From Thiocystis violacea (GTDB lineage: Bacteria > Pseudomonadota > Gammaproteobacteria > Chromatiales > Chromatiaceae), in the NCBI RefSeq assembly GCF_016583565.1, contig NZ_NRRF01000003.1:1-64000 (forward strand): a stretch of 64,000 bases of DNA, read 5' to 3'. A program made the translations under genes and the position numbers. The stretch's first letter is position 1, and every line of letters begins with the position of its first letter. Of the stretch, positions 1 to 10,445 are shown piece after piece. The notes below the pieces were generated by a model. It was not told the origin of the DNA, searched no databases, and worked only from the letters and a program-made list of their open reading frames with translations.

Positions 1-129
1 TTCAGGGTCCAACGGGTGTGCGACATGTGTTGTGCAGCGAGCGCTCAATCGAGGAGCCGGATGCGGTAGTCCCGCACGTCCGGATCTGTGGGAGCCGCGG
101 GTGCGTAAGCACCCGCGGCCACCCGGTAC
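1..129 (+). mobile_element. Group II intron, 3' end only (domains V and VI)
   Basis: Positions 54-86 fold as a canonical group II intron domain V: lower helix 54-61 with 79-86 (starting GAGCCGGA, which contains the AGC catalytic triad), upper helix TGCGG (62-66) with CCGCA (72-76), a 5-nt loop, and the two-base CG bulge at 77-78. It is followed by a domain VI-like hairpin: an 11-bp perfect stem 94-104/109-119 with a GTAA loop, extended by GGG 90-92 with CCC 122-124. A121 is unpaired about 8 nt from the presumed 3' end, where the branch-point adenosine should be. The intron body and any reverse transcriptase would lie upstream, outside the window. The exact 3' splice position (about 128-129) is inferred from the DVI geometry. 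Confidence 0.8.
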
Positions 130-240
130 CGGTAGGGTGGACGAGCGAGAGCGAAGTCCACCGAATCCCGCGCCGTTGTTGGTGGACTGCGCTGCGCTTG
201 TCCACCCTACCGAAGACGACGGGTCCGAAGGATGATCGAC
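129..240. repeat. 112-bp palindromic dispersed repeat, copy 1
   Basis: This segment matches 59401-59512 over 112 bp with five substitutions. Its core is an imperfect inverted repeat: a left arm starting GTAGGGTGGACGAGCG and a right arm ending CTTGTCCACCCTAC. That makes it a REP-like intergenic palindrome rather than a gene. It directly abuts the intron 3' end. The following bases, 241-450, hold no gene I can support, so the whole of 1-450 is noncoding apart from the intron tail and this repeat. Confidence 0.85.
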
Positions 241-450
241 CCACCCGTTCTAAAGGGGATTAAGACCTACTCTGAGTCTCGTTTGTCGCGCATGCTGAAG
301 GTTCGAGTCCTGGGTAGCGGGCACTTAAAACCACGAAATGCTGCTGTCGCTGCTGCTGTCGCGCGCGGGGGGGCGAATGCCCGCCAAACCCGAATTTGCA
401 GCGGATTTCGACCGTCGAGCCAGGCCTCGGCGGCAAGGGGCGGCGCCGCG

Positions 451-1269
451 TCAGAGATCGAGCCTGATCCACACCGGGCAATGGTCCGAGGGCTTCTCCA
501 TGCCGCGGATCGCGTAGTCGATGCCGGCGTCGAGCAGGCGCTCGCGCAGGGGCGCCGAGATGAGCAGGTGGTCGATGCGCAGGCCGTGCTTCGGCTCGCG
601 CTCGAAGCCCCGCGAGCGGTAGTCGAACCAGCTGAATCGGTCGTCGGCCTCGGGGTGGAGCGCGCGATAGGCATCGCTCAGCCCCCAGTCCGTGACGGCC
701 TTGAGCCACTCGCGCTCCTCCGGCAGGAAGCTGCACTTGCCGGTCCGCAGCCAGCGCTTGGCGTTGTCGGCGCCGATGCCGATGTCGAGGTCCATGGGCG
801 CCACGTTCATGTCGCCCATGACCACGAGGTTCTGGTCCGGCGCAAAGGCCTCGCGCAGATAGGCCAGCAGGTTCGCGTAGAACTGGCGCTTGTTGGGGAA
901 CTTGACCGGATGATCCCGGCTCTCGCCCTGGGGGAAGTAGCCATTGATGACCACGACCTCTTCGCCCCCCGGCAGGGCGTAGCGACCCGTGATGGCGCGG
1001 CGCTGGGCATCCGCCTCGTCTCCGGGAAAGCCCTTGAAAACCGAGAGCGGCTCGAGCTTGCTGAGAAGGGCGACGCCGTAGTGACCCTTCTGGCCGTGGA
1101 TGTGCGTGGCGTAGCCAAGGCCGCGCGCCCAGTCGAGCGGGAATTGCTCGTCCGCCACCTTGCACTCCTGCAGGCCGACGATGTCCGGATCGTGCATGGC
1201 TTTCAATGCCTCGATCTGGTGCGGCCTGGCACGTATGCCATTGATGTTGAAGGACGCGATCTTGAGCAC
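451..1269 (-). CDS. xthA: Exodeoxyribonuclease III
   Basis: A 272-residue EEP-fold nuclease of the ExoIII/AP endonuclease family, which removes 3' blocking groups and incises abasic sites in base excision repair. The N-terminus begins [14 protein letters not shown], followed by the metal-binding Glu in VGLQECKV, the GDMNVAP motif, and the C-terminal SDHCPVWI that carries the catalytic Asp-His. I chose a GTG start at 1269 because family homology begins there and GGAG lies about 10 nt upstream. A longer frame exists, but it only adds an Arg-rich tract encoded by the hexanucleotide repeat. Length fits the family (about 268 aa). It is convergent with nothing nearby, and the SulP gene diverges from it. 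Confidence 0.93.
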   Translation of the reverse strand: MLKIASFNINGIRARPHQIEALKAMHDPDIVGLQECKVADEQFPLDWARGLGYATHIHGQKGHYGVALLSKLEPLSVFKGFPGDEADAQRRAITGRYALPGGEEVVVINGYFPQGESRDHPVKFPNKRQFYANLLAYLREAFAPDQNLVVMGDMNVAPMDLDIGIGADNAKRWLRTGKCSFLPEEREWLKAVTDWGLSDAYRALHPEADDRFSWFDYRSRGFEREPKHGLRIDHLLISAPLRERLLDAGIDYAIRGMEKPSDHCPVWIRLDL

Positions 1270-1337
1270 GGCGGGGTATCTCCAATAGGTCGAGGTCTGC
1301 CGGAAGGCTAGCATGACGCCACGAGCCATCCAAATCA

Positions 1338-1364
1338 GCCGACGCCGACGCCGACGCCGACGCC
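1338..1364. repeat. Short hexanucleotide tandem repeat
   Basis: Four and a half copies of GACGCC sit in the gap upstream of xthA. They encode the artificial Arg tract of the longer, rejected xthA start. Confidence 0.8.
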
Positions 1365-1571
1365 GCGCGAGGACGCGCAGCCGCATGTCCCTGCGCGGAC
1401 CCGCTATGTTCTTCTTCCTTAGAACTCACTAATATATCCGCCCCTACTGCATGCTGCCGGCGCGCTCTATCCGCCGCCGGCCACCTCAGGCCGGACCCCG
1501 CCCGGATCGACGTCCCCAGCGCCTGAATCCCGCAGCCCGTCATGACGACTCGACCAGGACTTCATCGCCCC

Positions 1572-3326
1572 ATGAAGACGCTTCGCTCCAATCATTTCGC
1601 CTGGATGGTTCCCTTCATGCTCTGGCTCCCGCAGGTCAGACGCGACGACCTCAGGGCCGATCTCATCGCGGCGCTGACCGGGGCCATCGTGGTGCTGCCG
1701 CAAGGCGTCGCCTTTGCCACCATTGCCGGCATGCCGCCGGAATACGGGCTCTACGCCGGCATGGTGCCGGCGATCATCGCCGCGCTCTTCGGCTCGTCGA
1801 GACACCTGGTCTCCGGCCCGACCACCGCGGCTTCCGTCGTGCTCTTCTCGGCGCTCTCCATCATGGCGGTGCCGGGCACGCCGGACTATGTCACCCTGGC
1901 GTTGACGCTCACCTTCATGGTGGGCGTGCTGGAATTGACGCTCGGCTTCGCGCGCATGGGTGCGCTGGTGAACTTCATCTCGCACTCGGTCGTCGTCGGC
2001 TTCACGGCGGGCGCGGCCGTGCTGATCGCGGCGAAGCAGATCAAGTACTTCTTCGGTGTCGAGATGGATAGCGGCGGCCATCTCCATGACATCCTCTTCA
2101 ATTTCGGACAGCACCTCGTGGAGATCAATCCGATCGCGACCCTGGTCGCGGCGGTCACGCTCGCGCTCGGCATCGCCTGCAAACGTTGGCTGCCGAAGGT
2201 GCCCTACATGATCGTCGCCATGCTCGGCGGGAGCCTGCTGGCCGTCGTCCTCGACCTCCTGCTCGGTGCCGAGGTGACGGGTATCGCCACCGTTGGCGCG
2301 CTCCCCGCGACGCTGCCGCCACTCTCGGCCCCCGTGCTGACGCTGGACAACATCCGTCAACTCGCGCCCTCCGCCCTGGCGGTCACGCTCTTCGCGCTGA
2401 CGGAGGCCGTGTCCATCGGCCGCGCGCTCGGCGCCCGCGGCGGCTACCGGATCGACGGCAACCAGGAGTTCATCGGCCAGGGGCTGTCCAACATCGCGGG
2501 CTCCTTCTTCTCCGGCTATGTCGCGACCGGCTCCTTCAACCGCAGCGGCGTCAACTACGAGGCCGGCGCGCGCACGCCGCTGGCCTCGATCTTCGCCGCC
2601 GTCATGCTGATGGCGATCGTGCTCTTGGTTGCGCCCTACGCGAGCTATCTGCCCAAGGCGGCCATGGCGGGCGTGCTCTTCCTGGTCGCCTGGGGGCTGA
2701 TCGACTTCAAGGAGATCAGCCATATCCTGCATTCATCCAAGCGCGAGACCTCGATCCTCGCCGTCACCTTCTTCTCGGCCATCTTCCTGGAGCTCGAGTT
2801 CGCCATCTTCGCCGGCGTGCTGCTGTCCCTGGTGCTCTATCTGGAGCGCACCTCCAAGCCTAAGATCGTCACCATGGCCCCGGACTCCCGGTCGCCGAAC
2901 CAGGCCTTCTCCAGTGATCCGGATGTGCCACAGTGTCCGCAGCTGCGTTTCCTGCGCATCGACGGCTCCCTTTTCTTCGGCTCCGCGGCGCATGTGGAGC
3001 AGTTCTTCGATCGTCTGCGCGCCGAGCATCCCCAGCAGAAGCACCTGGCGCTCATCGCCAATGGCATCAATTTCGTCGACCTGCAGGGCGGACAGACGCT
3101 GACGCGCGAGATGCTGAGGCGACGCGCCGACGGCGGAGGCATGTACCTGATCAACGTCAAGCAGGGCCTCTGGGATGCGCTGGAGCGCTGCGGCTGTCTC
3201 GACGACACCGGCGTGCGTAACGTCTTTCAAGCCAAGACGGCGGCTGTGCGCGGCATCTACCAGAAGCTGGACAAGTCGGTCTGCGCGACCTGCGACAAGC
3301 GGATCTTCCGCGAATGCCGGAGCTGA
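1572..3326 (+). CDS. SulP-family inorganic anion transporter with STAS domain
   Basis: A SulP (SLC26-like) permease of 584 residues from this start. Hydrophobic segments begin at about residue 35 and include the family signature LPQGVAFATIAGMPPEYGLY, followed by roughly ten more membrane spans to about residue 415. The C-terminal cytoplasmic part (about 440-560) is a STAS domain (FLRIDGSLFFGSAAHVEQFF, then a helix after GINFVDLQGG). The likely substrate is sulfate or another small anion such as bicarbonate; the sequence does not decide. The last 20 residues carry three clustered cysteines (CATCDKRIFREC). An in-frame ATG 30 nt upstream (1542) is an alternative start, and neither has a strong Shine-Dalgarno. 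The murU gene follows after 3 nt, so the two are probably cotranscribed. Confidence 0.9.
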   Translation: MKTLRSNHFAWMVPFMLWLPQVRRDDLRADLIAALTGAIVVLPQGVAFATIAGMPPEYGLYAGMVPAIIAALFGSSRHLVSGPTTAASVVLFSALSIMAVPGTPDYVTLALTLTFMVGVLELTLGFARMGALVNFISHSVVVGFTAGAAVLIAAKQIKYFFGVEMDSGGHLHDILFNFGQHLVEINPIATLVAAVTLALGIACKRWLPKVPYMIVAMLGGSLLAVVLDLLLGAEVTGIATVGALPATLPPLSAPVLTLDNIRQLAPSALAVTLFALTEAVSIGRALGARGGYRIDGNQEFIGQGLSNIAGSFFSGYVATGSFNRSGVNYEAGARTPLASIFAAVMLMAIVLLVAPYASYLPKAAMAGVLFLVAWGLIDFKEISHILHSSKRETSILAVTFFSAIFLELEFAIFAGVLLSLVLYLERTSKPKIVTMAPDSRSPNQAFSSDPDVPQCPQLRFLRIDGSLFFGSAAHVEQFFDRLRAEHPQQKHLALIANGINFVDLQGGQTLTREMLRRRADGGGMYLINVKQGLWDALERCGCLDDTGVRNVFQAKTAAVRGIYQKLDKSVCATCDKRIFRECRS

Positions 3327-3992
<666 letters not shown>

Positions 3993-4131
3993 CGGGGCCT
4001 CAGCCCGCGCGATGCGGGCGTCCCGCCGCCAAGCAGCAAGCCGCCTCAGGCTCCAAACAACCAAAAACCCACGCCATCCAGCCCCGGCGCCCTCATAATC
4101 TGGCCACGCCAACCACCGCTGGGGAACGTGC

Positions 4132-5556
4132 ATGGGCCAGGATATCGCCGCATCGCATTTCACCGAACGGGACTTCAGTCGCTTCTCGACACGCCTGCGC
4201 GAGGAGACCCGACTGCTTGAGGCCTGGTTGTCAGAGGGATTGTTCGACACGGGCGAGCCCACCGCCGGCTTCGAGCTGGAGGCGTGGCTGGTCGCGCCGG
4301 ACGCGACGCCGGCCCCCAAGGTCGAGGATCTGCTGGCCCGGCTGGATGACCCGCTGATCGTTCCCGAGCTCGCCACCTTCAATGTCGAATTCAACGGCAC
4401 GCCGAGGCCGCTGAAGGGCGCGGTCTTCTCCAAGCTGGCGCAAGAGCTTGAGGCGACACTGGCTCACGCCAACGCGGCGGCGGCCGGGCTCGGCAGCCGC
4501 CTGGCCATGATCGGGATCCTGCCCACGGTGCGCCCCGAGCACCTGACCCTCGAATTCATGACGCCGCGCGAGCGCTACCGCGCCTTGAACGAGCAGGTCT
4601 TCGCCCTGAGGCACGAGCGCCCGCTGACGCTGCTGATCGAAGGGCGCGACCGCCTGGAGCTGACCTGGCACGACGTCATGCTCGAGGCGGGCGCCACCTC
4701 CTTCCAGATCCACCTCAAGGTCGGCCCCGCCGAGGCCGCGCGCGTCTACAACGCCGCCAAGATCGTCAGCGGTCCCATGGTCGCCATCAGCGCCAACTCG
4801 CCCTACCTCTTCGGCCGCGATCTCTGGGACGAAACGCGCATCCCGCTGTTCGAGCAGGCCGTCTCCGTCGGCGGCGCCGTGCTGCAGGAACGGGTCAACT
4901 TCGGATTTCGCTACGCCCAACGCTCGATCCTGGAGACCTTTCAGTCCAACCTCGACCGCTACCCGGTGCTGCTCCCGCACCTCATGGACGATCCCCCGGA
5001 GCAACTCCCGCACTTGCGGCTGCACAATGGCACCATCTGGCGCTGGAACCGCCCGCTGATCGGCTTCGAGCCGGACGGACGCCCGCACCTGCGCATCGAG
5101 CACCGCGTCGTCCCCGCCGGCCCCTCGGTGCCCGACGCCATCGCCAACGCCGCCTTCTACTTCGGCATGATGCGCAATCTTGCCCGCGCCGAGACACCAC
5201 CCGAGACCCAACTGATGTTTCTGCATGCGCAGAAGGGCTTCTACACCTGCGCGCGCGACGGTCTGGACGCCGAGATCCCCTGGCTGGACGGCAGGATCCT
5301 GCCGGTTGCCCGCGTCCTCGCGGAGGATTTGCTGCCGCGCGCCCGCCAGGGTCTGCTGGACCTCGGCGTCGATCCGGCCGAGGTCGAGCACTGGCTCGGC
5401 ATCATCGCCGCCCGCCTGAGCAGCAAGCGCACGGGAGCGCGCTGGCAGCGCGCCTGGGTGGCGCGGCACGGGCCGGACATGGCGGGACTGACCGGGGCCT
5501 ATCTCGCGCATCAAGCCAGCGGGCAGCCCGTGCACGCGTGGACACTCACGGAGTGA
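4132..5556 (+). CDS. GCS2-type glutamate-cysteine ligase family protein
   Basis: A 474-residue protein of the glutamate-cysteine ligase family 2 (carboxylate-amine ligase) fold: FELEAWLVAP near residue 44, FNVEFNGTPRPLKG, then a long catalytic region with HLTLEFMTPRERY and SANSPYLFGRDLWDETR. It may ligate an amino group to a carboxylate using ATP, but the substrate is unknown. A separate proteobacterial-type GshA lies at 37601-39199, so this one probably does not supply the main gamma-glutamylcysteine pool. The ATG at 4132 is preceded by GGGGAA. The next small gene begins inside its stop codon (TGATG), which implies translational coupling. Confidence 0.8.
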   Translation: MGQDIAASHFTERDFSRFSTRLREETRLLEAWLSEGLFDTGEPTAGFELEAWLVAPDATPAPKVEDLLARLDDPLIVPELATFNVEFNGTPRPLKGAVFSKLAQELEATLAHANAAAAGLGSRLAMIGILPTVRPEHLTLEFMTPRERYRALNEQVFALRHERPLTLLIEGRDRLELTWHDVMLEAGATSFQIHLKVGPAEAARVYNAAKIVSGPMVAISANSPYLFGRDLWDETRIPLFEQAVSVGGAVLQERVNFGFRYAQRSILETFQSNLDRYPVLLPHLMDDPPEQLPHLRLHNGTIWRWNRPLIGFEPDGRPHLRIEHRVVPAGPSVPDAIANAAFYFGMMRNLARAETPPETQLMFLHAQKGFYTCARDGLDAEIPWLDGRILPVARVLAEDLLPRARQGLLDLGVDPAEVEHWLGIIAARLSSKRTGARWQRAWVARHGPDMAGLTGAYLAHQASGQPVHAWTLTE

Positions 5557-5852
5557 TGCGAGGGGCCTTTGGACGAACTCCGACCTGGGTCTGGTCGGCC
5601 CAGTCGCCCACCCCGTCGCTACCCAGTGAAACCGACCTGCGCCTCATCCTTCCGCGACCCGCCCAGCTGCGTATCGGTCTGGGCGACTGGCGCCAGACTC
5701 GGGATCTTGAGACCCGCGACCTCGGTCCCGGTTTTCAGGGCGCTCGCCTCGGCGCGGCCGGACTTGCCGGACAGTGTGCGCTGACGCTCACTTGGCGCTG
5801 GTGCGAGGATGGACAATGGCTCGGCAAGGATTACCGCGTGCGAATCGGCTGA
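5556..5852 (+). CDS. Small protein resembling a glucoamylase-type C-terminal domain
   Basis: 98 residues starting at the ATG that overlaps the stop of the preceding GCS2-family gene (TGATG), with GGAG just upstream. The part from about residue 30 (DLRLILPRPAQLRIGLGDW ... TRDLETRDLGPGF ... GQCALTLTWRW ... GKDYRVRIG) looks like a compact beta domain. It resembles the C-terminal segment of some glucoamylase-like (GH15) proteins, in which tryptophans and an RD-x-ETRD pattern recur. No signal peptide or catalytic residues are visible. Function is unknown; the domain match is from memory of family patterns and is tentative. Coupling suggests it works with the ligase-like protein. Confidence 0.6.
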   Translation: MRGAFGRTPTWVWSAQSPTPSLPSETDLRLILPRPAQLRIGLGDWRQTRDLETRDLGPGFQGARLGAAGLAGQCALTLTWRWCEDGQWLGKDYRVRIG

Positions 5853-5948
5853 GCGATCGCCGTCCGACCATCGCCAACTCTGCCGCCGCGACGCCGTCGG
5901 GCACAGACGCCCCATGAAACCTCAATCCAAGAGGACCGCCCTTCTCTC

Positions 5949-7025
5949 ATGAACATCGTCAAAGACTGGTTCCAGCGCTTCATCTCCGACCCGCAACTGG
6001 TCGCCCTCGCGCTGATTCTGCTGAGCGTCATCGCCATCCTGGCGACCTTCGGGCAGATGCTCGCACCCGTGCTGGCCAGCATCGTCATCGCCTACCTGCT
6101 GGAGGGATTGGTCGAGCGCGTCGAGCGGCGTGGCCTACCCCGACGGGGGAGCGTCGTGGTGATCTACGTGCTTTTCGTCCTCTTCCTCGCCGTCCTGCTG
6201 CTCGGGGTCCTGCCGCTGGTCTCGGTCGAGATCGCCCAGTTGGCGAAGCAGTTGCCGAACATGCTGACGCAGGGCATGCAGTCGCTCATGGCCCTGCCCC
6301 ACCGCTACCCTGGCCTGGTCACCACCGAGGGGCTCGATTCCATGACCGACTCCATGCGCTCCGGCGCCATGTCATCGGCGCAGCACCTGCTCTCCTGGTC
6401 GCTGACGGGCGTGGTCGACCTCATCACCCTCCTGGTCTATCTGGTCCTCATGCCGATGCTGGTGTTCTTCTTTCTGAAGGACAAGGAACTCATCCTGAAT
6501 TGGTTTCGCCGGCGCTTCCCGTCCAAGCATCGCGGCTTCGTCGGCGCGATCTGGATCGACGTAGACCGGCAGATCTCGAACTATGTGCGCGGCAAGGCTT
6601 GGGAGGTTCTGATCGCCTGGGTCGCGAACTTTGCGGTCTTTGCGGTCTTCGGGCTCAAATACGCCATGCTGCTGTCCCTGCTGGTCGGGCTGTCGGTCAT
6701 CATCCCCTACGTCGGCGCCGCGGTCGTGACCGTGCCGGTGATGCTGGTCGCCGCCTTCCAATGGGGCTGGTCCGCCCAGCTCGGCTGGCTGGCGGCCGTC
6801 TATTTTCTCCTGCACGCCCTGGACGGCAATGTACTGGTCCCGCTGCTCTACTCGGAGGTGGTCGACCTGCATCCAGTCGCCATCATCGTCGCCATCCTCA
6901 TCTTCGGCGGGATCTGGGGCTTCTGGGGGGTCTTCTTCGCGATCCCGCTCGCGACGCTGGTCGAGGCCATCCTCAACGCCTGGCCGAACGCCACGGAGGA
7001 AGACACCCCGACGTCGATCGCGTGA
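5949..7025 (+). CDS. AI-2E family transporter (PerM/YdiK-like permease)
   Basis: A 358-residue polytopic inner-membrane protein of the AI-2 exporter / PerM family. Two hydrophobic segments lie at about 18-35 and 38-55, a third near 70-92, then a soluble stretch (about 95-150), and further spans from about 155 to 340 including VGLSVIIPYVGAAVVTVPVM. The C-terminal block ALDGNVLVPLLYSEVVDLHP followed by GGIWGFWGVFFAIPLATLV is the most conserved part of the family. Members export autoinducer-2 or act as sodium/proton antiporters; the sequence cannot choose between these. It stands alone, after a 96-bp gap from the previous small gene. Confidence 0.9.
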   Translation: MNIVKDWFQRFISDPQLVALALILLSVIAILATFGQMLAPVLASIVIAYLLEGLVERVERRGLPRRGSVVVIYVLFVLFLAVLLLGVLPLVSVEIAQLAKQLPNMLTQGMQSLMALPHRYPGLVTTEGLDSMTDSMRSGAMSSAQHLLSWSLTGVVDLITLLVYLVLMPMLVFFFLKDKELILNWFRRRFPSKHRGFVGAIWIDVDRQISNYVRGKAWEVLIAWVANFAVFAVFGLKYAMLLSLLVGLSVIIPYVGAAVVTVPVMLVAAFQWGWSAQLGWLAAVYFLLHALDGNVLVPLLYSEVVDLHPVAIIVAILIFGGIWGFWGVFFAIPLATLVEAILNAWPNATEEDTPTSIA

Positions 7026-7380
7026 CGGCGGGTTTGGGTCTGTCGCGCTGGGAAGCCGAATCGGACGGATTCGGCTCTGGCTGGCGATTCGGGACGCAGG
7101 AGCCGACTCAGAGCCCTTTGCATCCGCCGGCACTGCGCCCGCGGTTCCCCTGCGGGCCGGACCTGGGATCCTGGTCCGGCAGAATCCGGACCGCCTATTT
7201 CAGCGGCCTCCGAGCGGACTCCTCCATGAATCCACCGACCGCGGGATTCACTCGGCGCGGAGAATCACCGCAATGCTCCCTGCTCGAACACCAGTGGGAA
7301 AGTCCTTGGTCGATCTGCGCCAGCCTGATTGTCATCAACCAGCATGACGGCGATGATCGACGCACCGCGCGGCGAGCGAG
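7026..7380. other. Gap without intact gene
   Basis: 355 bases between the AI-2E-family gene and the broken sigma-54 activator. Open frames here are short and lack recognisable family patterns. This is where the N-terminal (receiver or sensor) part of the decayed activator would be expected, and I cannot recognise it. Confidence 0.6.
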
Positions 7381-8104
<724 letters not shown>

Positions 8105-8288
8105 GCGCAGGAGGACGCAGCGAGCCAGAAGCGCCGACGGCGCGAAGCGAATCCTGTGCCGCAAGCTCCGCGGTGATCCACTGGGTGTGCCCCTGGGAGA
8201 CGCTGACTCAATGCCCTCCTGGCAGTCAATTAGCTCGGGAGTCGAAAACGCGAACCAGATTTGCGATCCGCGTACCGGCGAGCGGACA

Positions 8289-10109
8289 ATGACGCCGGCT
8301 TCTGCATCGGCTTCTCCACCCGAACGAGTCGACACCATGCGCTTTCCCTACGGTCTCGCCAACTTCCAGGCCGTCGTCGAGGAAGACTATCTCTACATCG
8401 ACCGCACCGATCGCATCGGTACCATCGAGGAGGCCGGCAAGCAGCTCCTGCTGCTGCGCCCGCGCCGCTTCGGCAAGTCGCTGTGGCTGTCCACGCTGGA
8501 GAACTACTACGACCTGGCCAAGGCCGAGCACTTCGCGCCCTTGTTCGGGCACCTGAAGATCGGTCAGGCGCCCACCGCGCGGCGCAACAGCTACTTCATC
8601 ATGAAATGGAACTTCTCGCTGGTGGATCCCATGGGCGATGCCGAGGCTATCCGCGCGGCGCTGCATCGGCATATCAATGTCGAGATCCAGGCCGCCGTCG
8701 ACAAATACCGGGATCGAATTCCAGGGGATGTCGAGGTGCAGGCAGACGCCATCGCCTCCCTCGGGTCGCTGTTGGCCGCCATCTCCCGCACCCCCCACCG
8801 GCTCTACCTGCTGATCGACGAATACGACAACTTCGCCAACGAGGTGCTGGTCAGCCATCAGAAGGGCGAAGGTCGCTATCGGGAGCTGATCGGTGGCGAA
8901 GGGGCCATCAAGACCCTGTTCAAGGCCGTCAAGGACGCCGCCGAGGGACGCGGCCTGGATCGGGTGTTCATCACCGGGGTCTCGCCGGTGGTGCTGGCGG
9001 ACATCACCAGCGGCTACAACGTGGTCAAGGACATCTCCAGGGAGCCCGAGTACGCCGATCTGTGCGGTTTTCACGAGGCGGAGATCCGCGCCGTGCTCGA
9101 CCAGGTCATTGTCGATTGTGATCTCCCCCCCGAGCGGGCCGGCGAGGCCCTCGATCTGATGCGCACCTTCTACAACGGCTACAACTTCTCGCTGGAACCC
9201 GAGGGTGGACAGATCTACAACCCGACCCTGGCCCTCTATTTCTTCGAGCACCTGAGCAAGCAATGCCGCTACCCCGAGGAGATGCTCGACAACAACCTGG
9301 CCATGGACCGCAACCGCATCGAATACATCGCCCGTCTGCCCCACGGCGAGGCACTGGTCAGCGCCGCGCTCGATACCGCCCATCCGCTCAGCGTCGATCG
9401 TCTGGAGCAGCGCTTCGGCGTGGAGCGCATGCTCCATGCCCCCCAGACCCACGGCTTCCTCGCCTCACTGCTCTACTTCTTCGGCGTGCTCACCTACAGC
9501 GGTCGCGACCCACTGGGCAATCTACAGCTGCGCATTCCGAACCTGGTGGTGCGCAAGCTCTACGTCGAGCGCATCCAGGAGGCGCTGCTGCCGGGCTACG
9601 ATCTGGACCGGGAACGGCGCGCCGTCAGCGAGCGCTTCTACGCGGCGGGCGATCTCGAGCCACTGTGCGACTTCATCGAGCAGCGCTATCTGCCGGTGTT
9701 CGACAACCGGGACCTGCGCTGGTCCAACGAGCTGGTGGTCAAGACCGCCTTCCTGATCACGCTGTTCAACGACATCGCCTACATCATGGATTCGGAGACC
9801 GCGATCGCGCGCGGCTATTGCGACCTGTCGCTGATCGTGCGCCCGGACCGGCGTCAGTACGCCCTGCTCGACCATGTGGTCGAATTCAAGCACCTGAAGC
9901 TCGGCGACCTGCCGGGCCTCGACAGCGAGGCCCTGGCCACCATGCCGCGGGAGGAGCTGCGGCAAAGACCCGAGGTGGCGACCCTGTTGGCCGAGGCGGA
10001 AACCCAGCTCGCCGGCTATCGCAAGACCCTGGAAGGGATCTACGGCGACAGGCTCAAGCTACGCACCCATGCCCTGGTCTGCATCGGGCTGGTGCGGTTC
10101 CTGTGGTGA
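8289..10109 (+). CDS. AAA-ATPase-like protein with C-terminal PD-(D/E)XK nuclease domain
   Basis: A 606-residue protein of the widespread family that pairs an N-terminal AAA-ATPase-like domain with a PD-(D/E)XK nuclease-like tail. FPYGLANFQAVVEEDYLYID is the family N-terminus; LRPRRFGKSLW near residue 57 is the P-loop variant and LYLLIDEYDNFAN the Walker B region. Near 510-533, GYCDLSLIVRP and HVVEFKH give the D...ExK nuclease signature. The biological role is not established for this family. I chose ATG 8289; ATG 8337 (MRFPYG), where homology begins, is equally possible. The gene converges on a second, unrelated AAA+/nuclease gene. Many copies per genome are typical in purple sulfur bacteria. 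Confidence 0.85.
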   Translation: MTPASASASPPERVDTMRFPYGLANFQAVVEEDYLYIDRTDRIGTIEEAGKQLLLLRPRRFGKSLWLSTLENYYDLAKAEHFAPLFGHLKIGQAPTARRNSYFIMKWNFSLVDPMGDAEAIRAALHRHINVEIQAAVDKYRDRIPGDVEVQADAIASLGSLLAAISRTPHRLYLLIDEYDNFANEVLVSHQKGEGRYRELIGGEGAIKTLFKAVKDAAEGRGLDRVFITGVSPVVLADITSGYNVVKDISREPEYADLCGFHEAEIRAVLDQVIVDCDLPPERAGEALDLMRTFYNGYNFSLEPEGGQIYNPTLALYFFEHLSKQCRYPEEMLDNNLAMDRNRIEYIARLPHGEALVSAALDTAHPLSVDRLEQRFGVERMLHAPQTHGFLASLLYFFGVLTYSGRDPLGNLQLRIPNLVVRKLYVERIQEALLPGYDLDRERRAVSERFYAAGDLEPLCDFIEQRYLPVFDNRDLRWSNELVVKTAFLITLFNDIAYIMDSETAIARGYCDLSLIVRPDRRQYALLDHVVEFKHLKLGDLPGLDSEALATMPREELRQRPEVATLLAEAETQLAGYRKTLEGIYGDRLKLRTHALVCIGLVRFLW

Positions 10110-10189
10110 GCGCGGCGGGAAGACGCTCTGATCCGAATGGCACGGAAACGCGGCACAAGCCGCGTGCGGCGAGGACGCGGCGTCCCCGC

Positions 10190-10442
10190 CTAACCCTCGC
10201 GATCCAGCCAGAGGGTCAGATCGGCGCACTCGCGAAAATCTTGCGATGCTTGCGCCAATGCGGTCAGCACATCGCGATGCAGCTGGCGCACCCGCTGCCG
10301 ATTCGCCTCGGATAGCGCGGCGAGCGAACGATCGACCAATCGCAGGACAAACGCGACTCGCCCTCCTCGCGAACGGCCTCCAGACTGGCATAACCGCGAC
10401 GTTGGAGCAGATTGCGCAGGGCCGTCTCATGGGCTGGCCTGG
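10190..10442 (-). pseudogene. Frameshifted remnant, Rpn/transposase-like C-terminal piece
   Basis: On the minus strand, directly after the stop of the ATPase gene at 10446, one frame reads RPAHETALRNLLQRRGYASLEAVREEGE. A shift then leads into VLRLVDRSLAALSEANRQR and ends at TAG 10190-10192 after LTLWLDREG. The pieces together resemble the C-terminal tail of proteins annotated as Rpn-type nuclease/putative transposase (EGE-rich linker, a short helical repeat, a terminal W-DR motif). There is no start codon in frame with the first piece. The family match is weak. Confidence 0.4.
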
Positions 10443-10445
10443 TCC

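Noticed and set aside
295..330. tRNA-like T-loop GGTTCGAGTCC near the left end
   Set aside because: The flanking bases do not pair into a T stem or acceptor stem, and no D or anticodon arm is upstream.
232..1311. 359-codon open frame on the plus strand
   Set aside because: It lies opposite xthA and has the composition of an antisense shadow in G+C-rich DNA; no family pattern.
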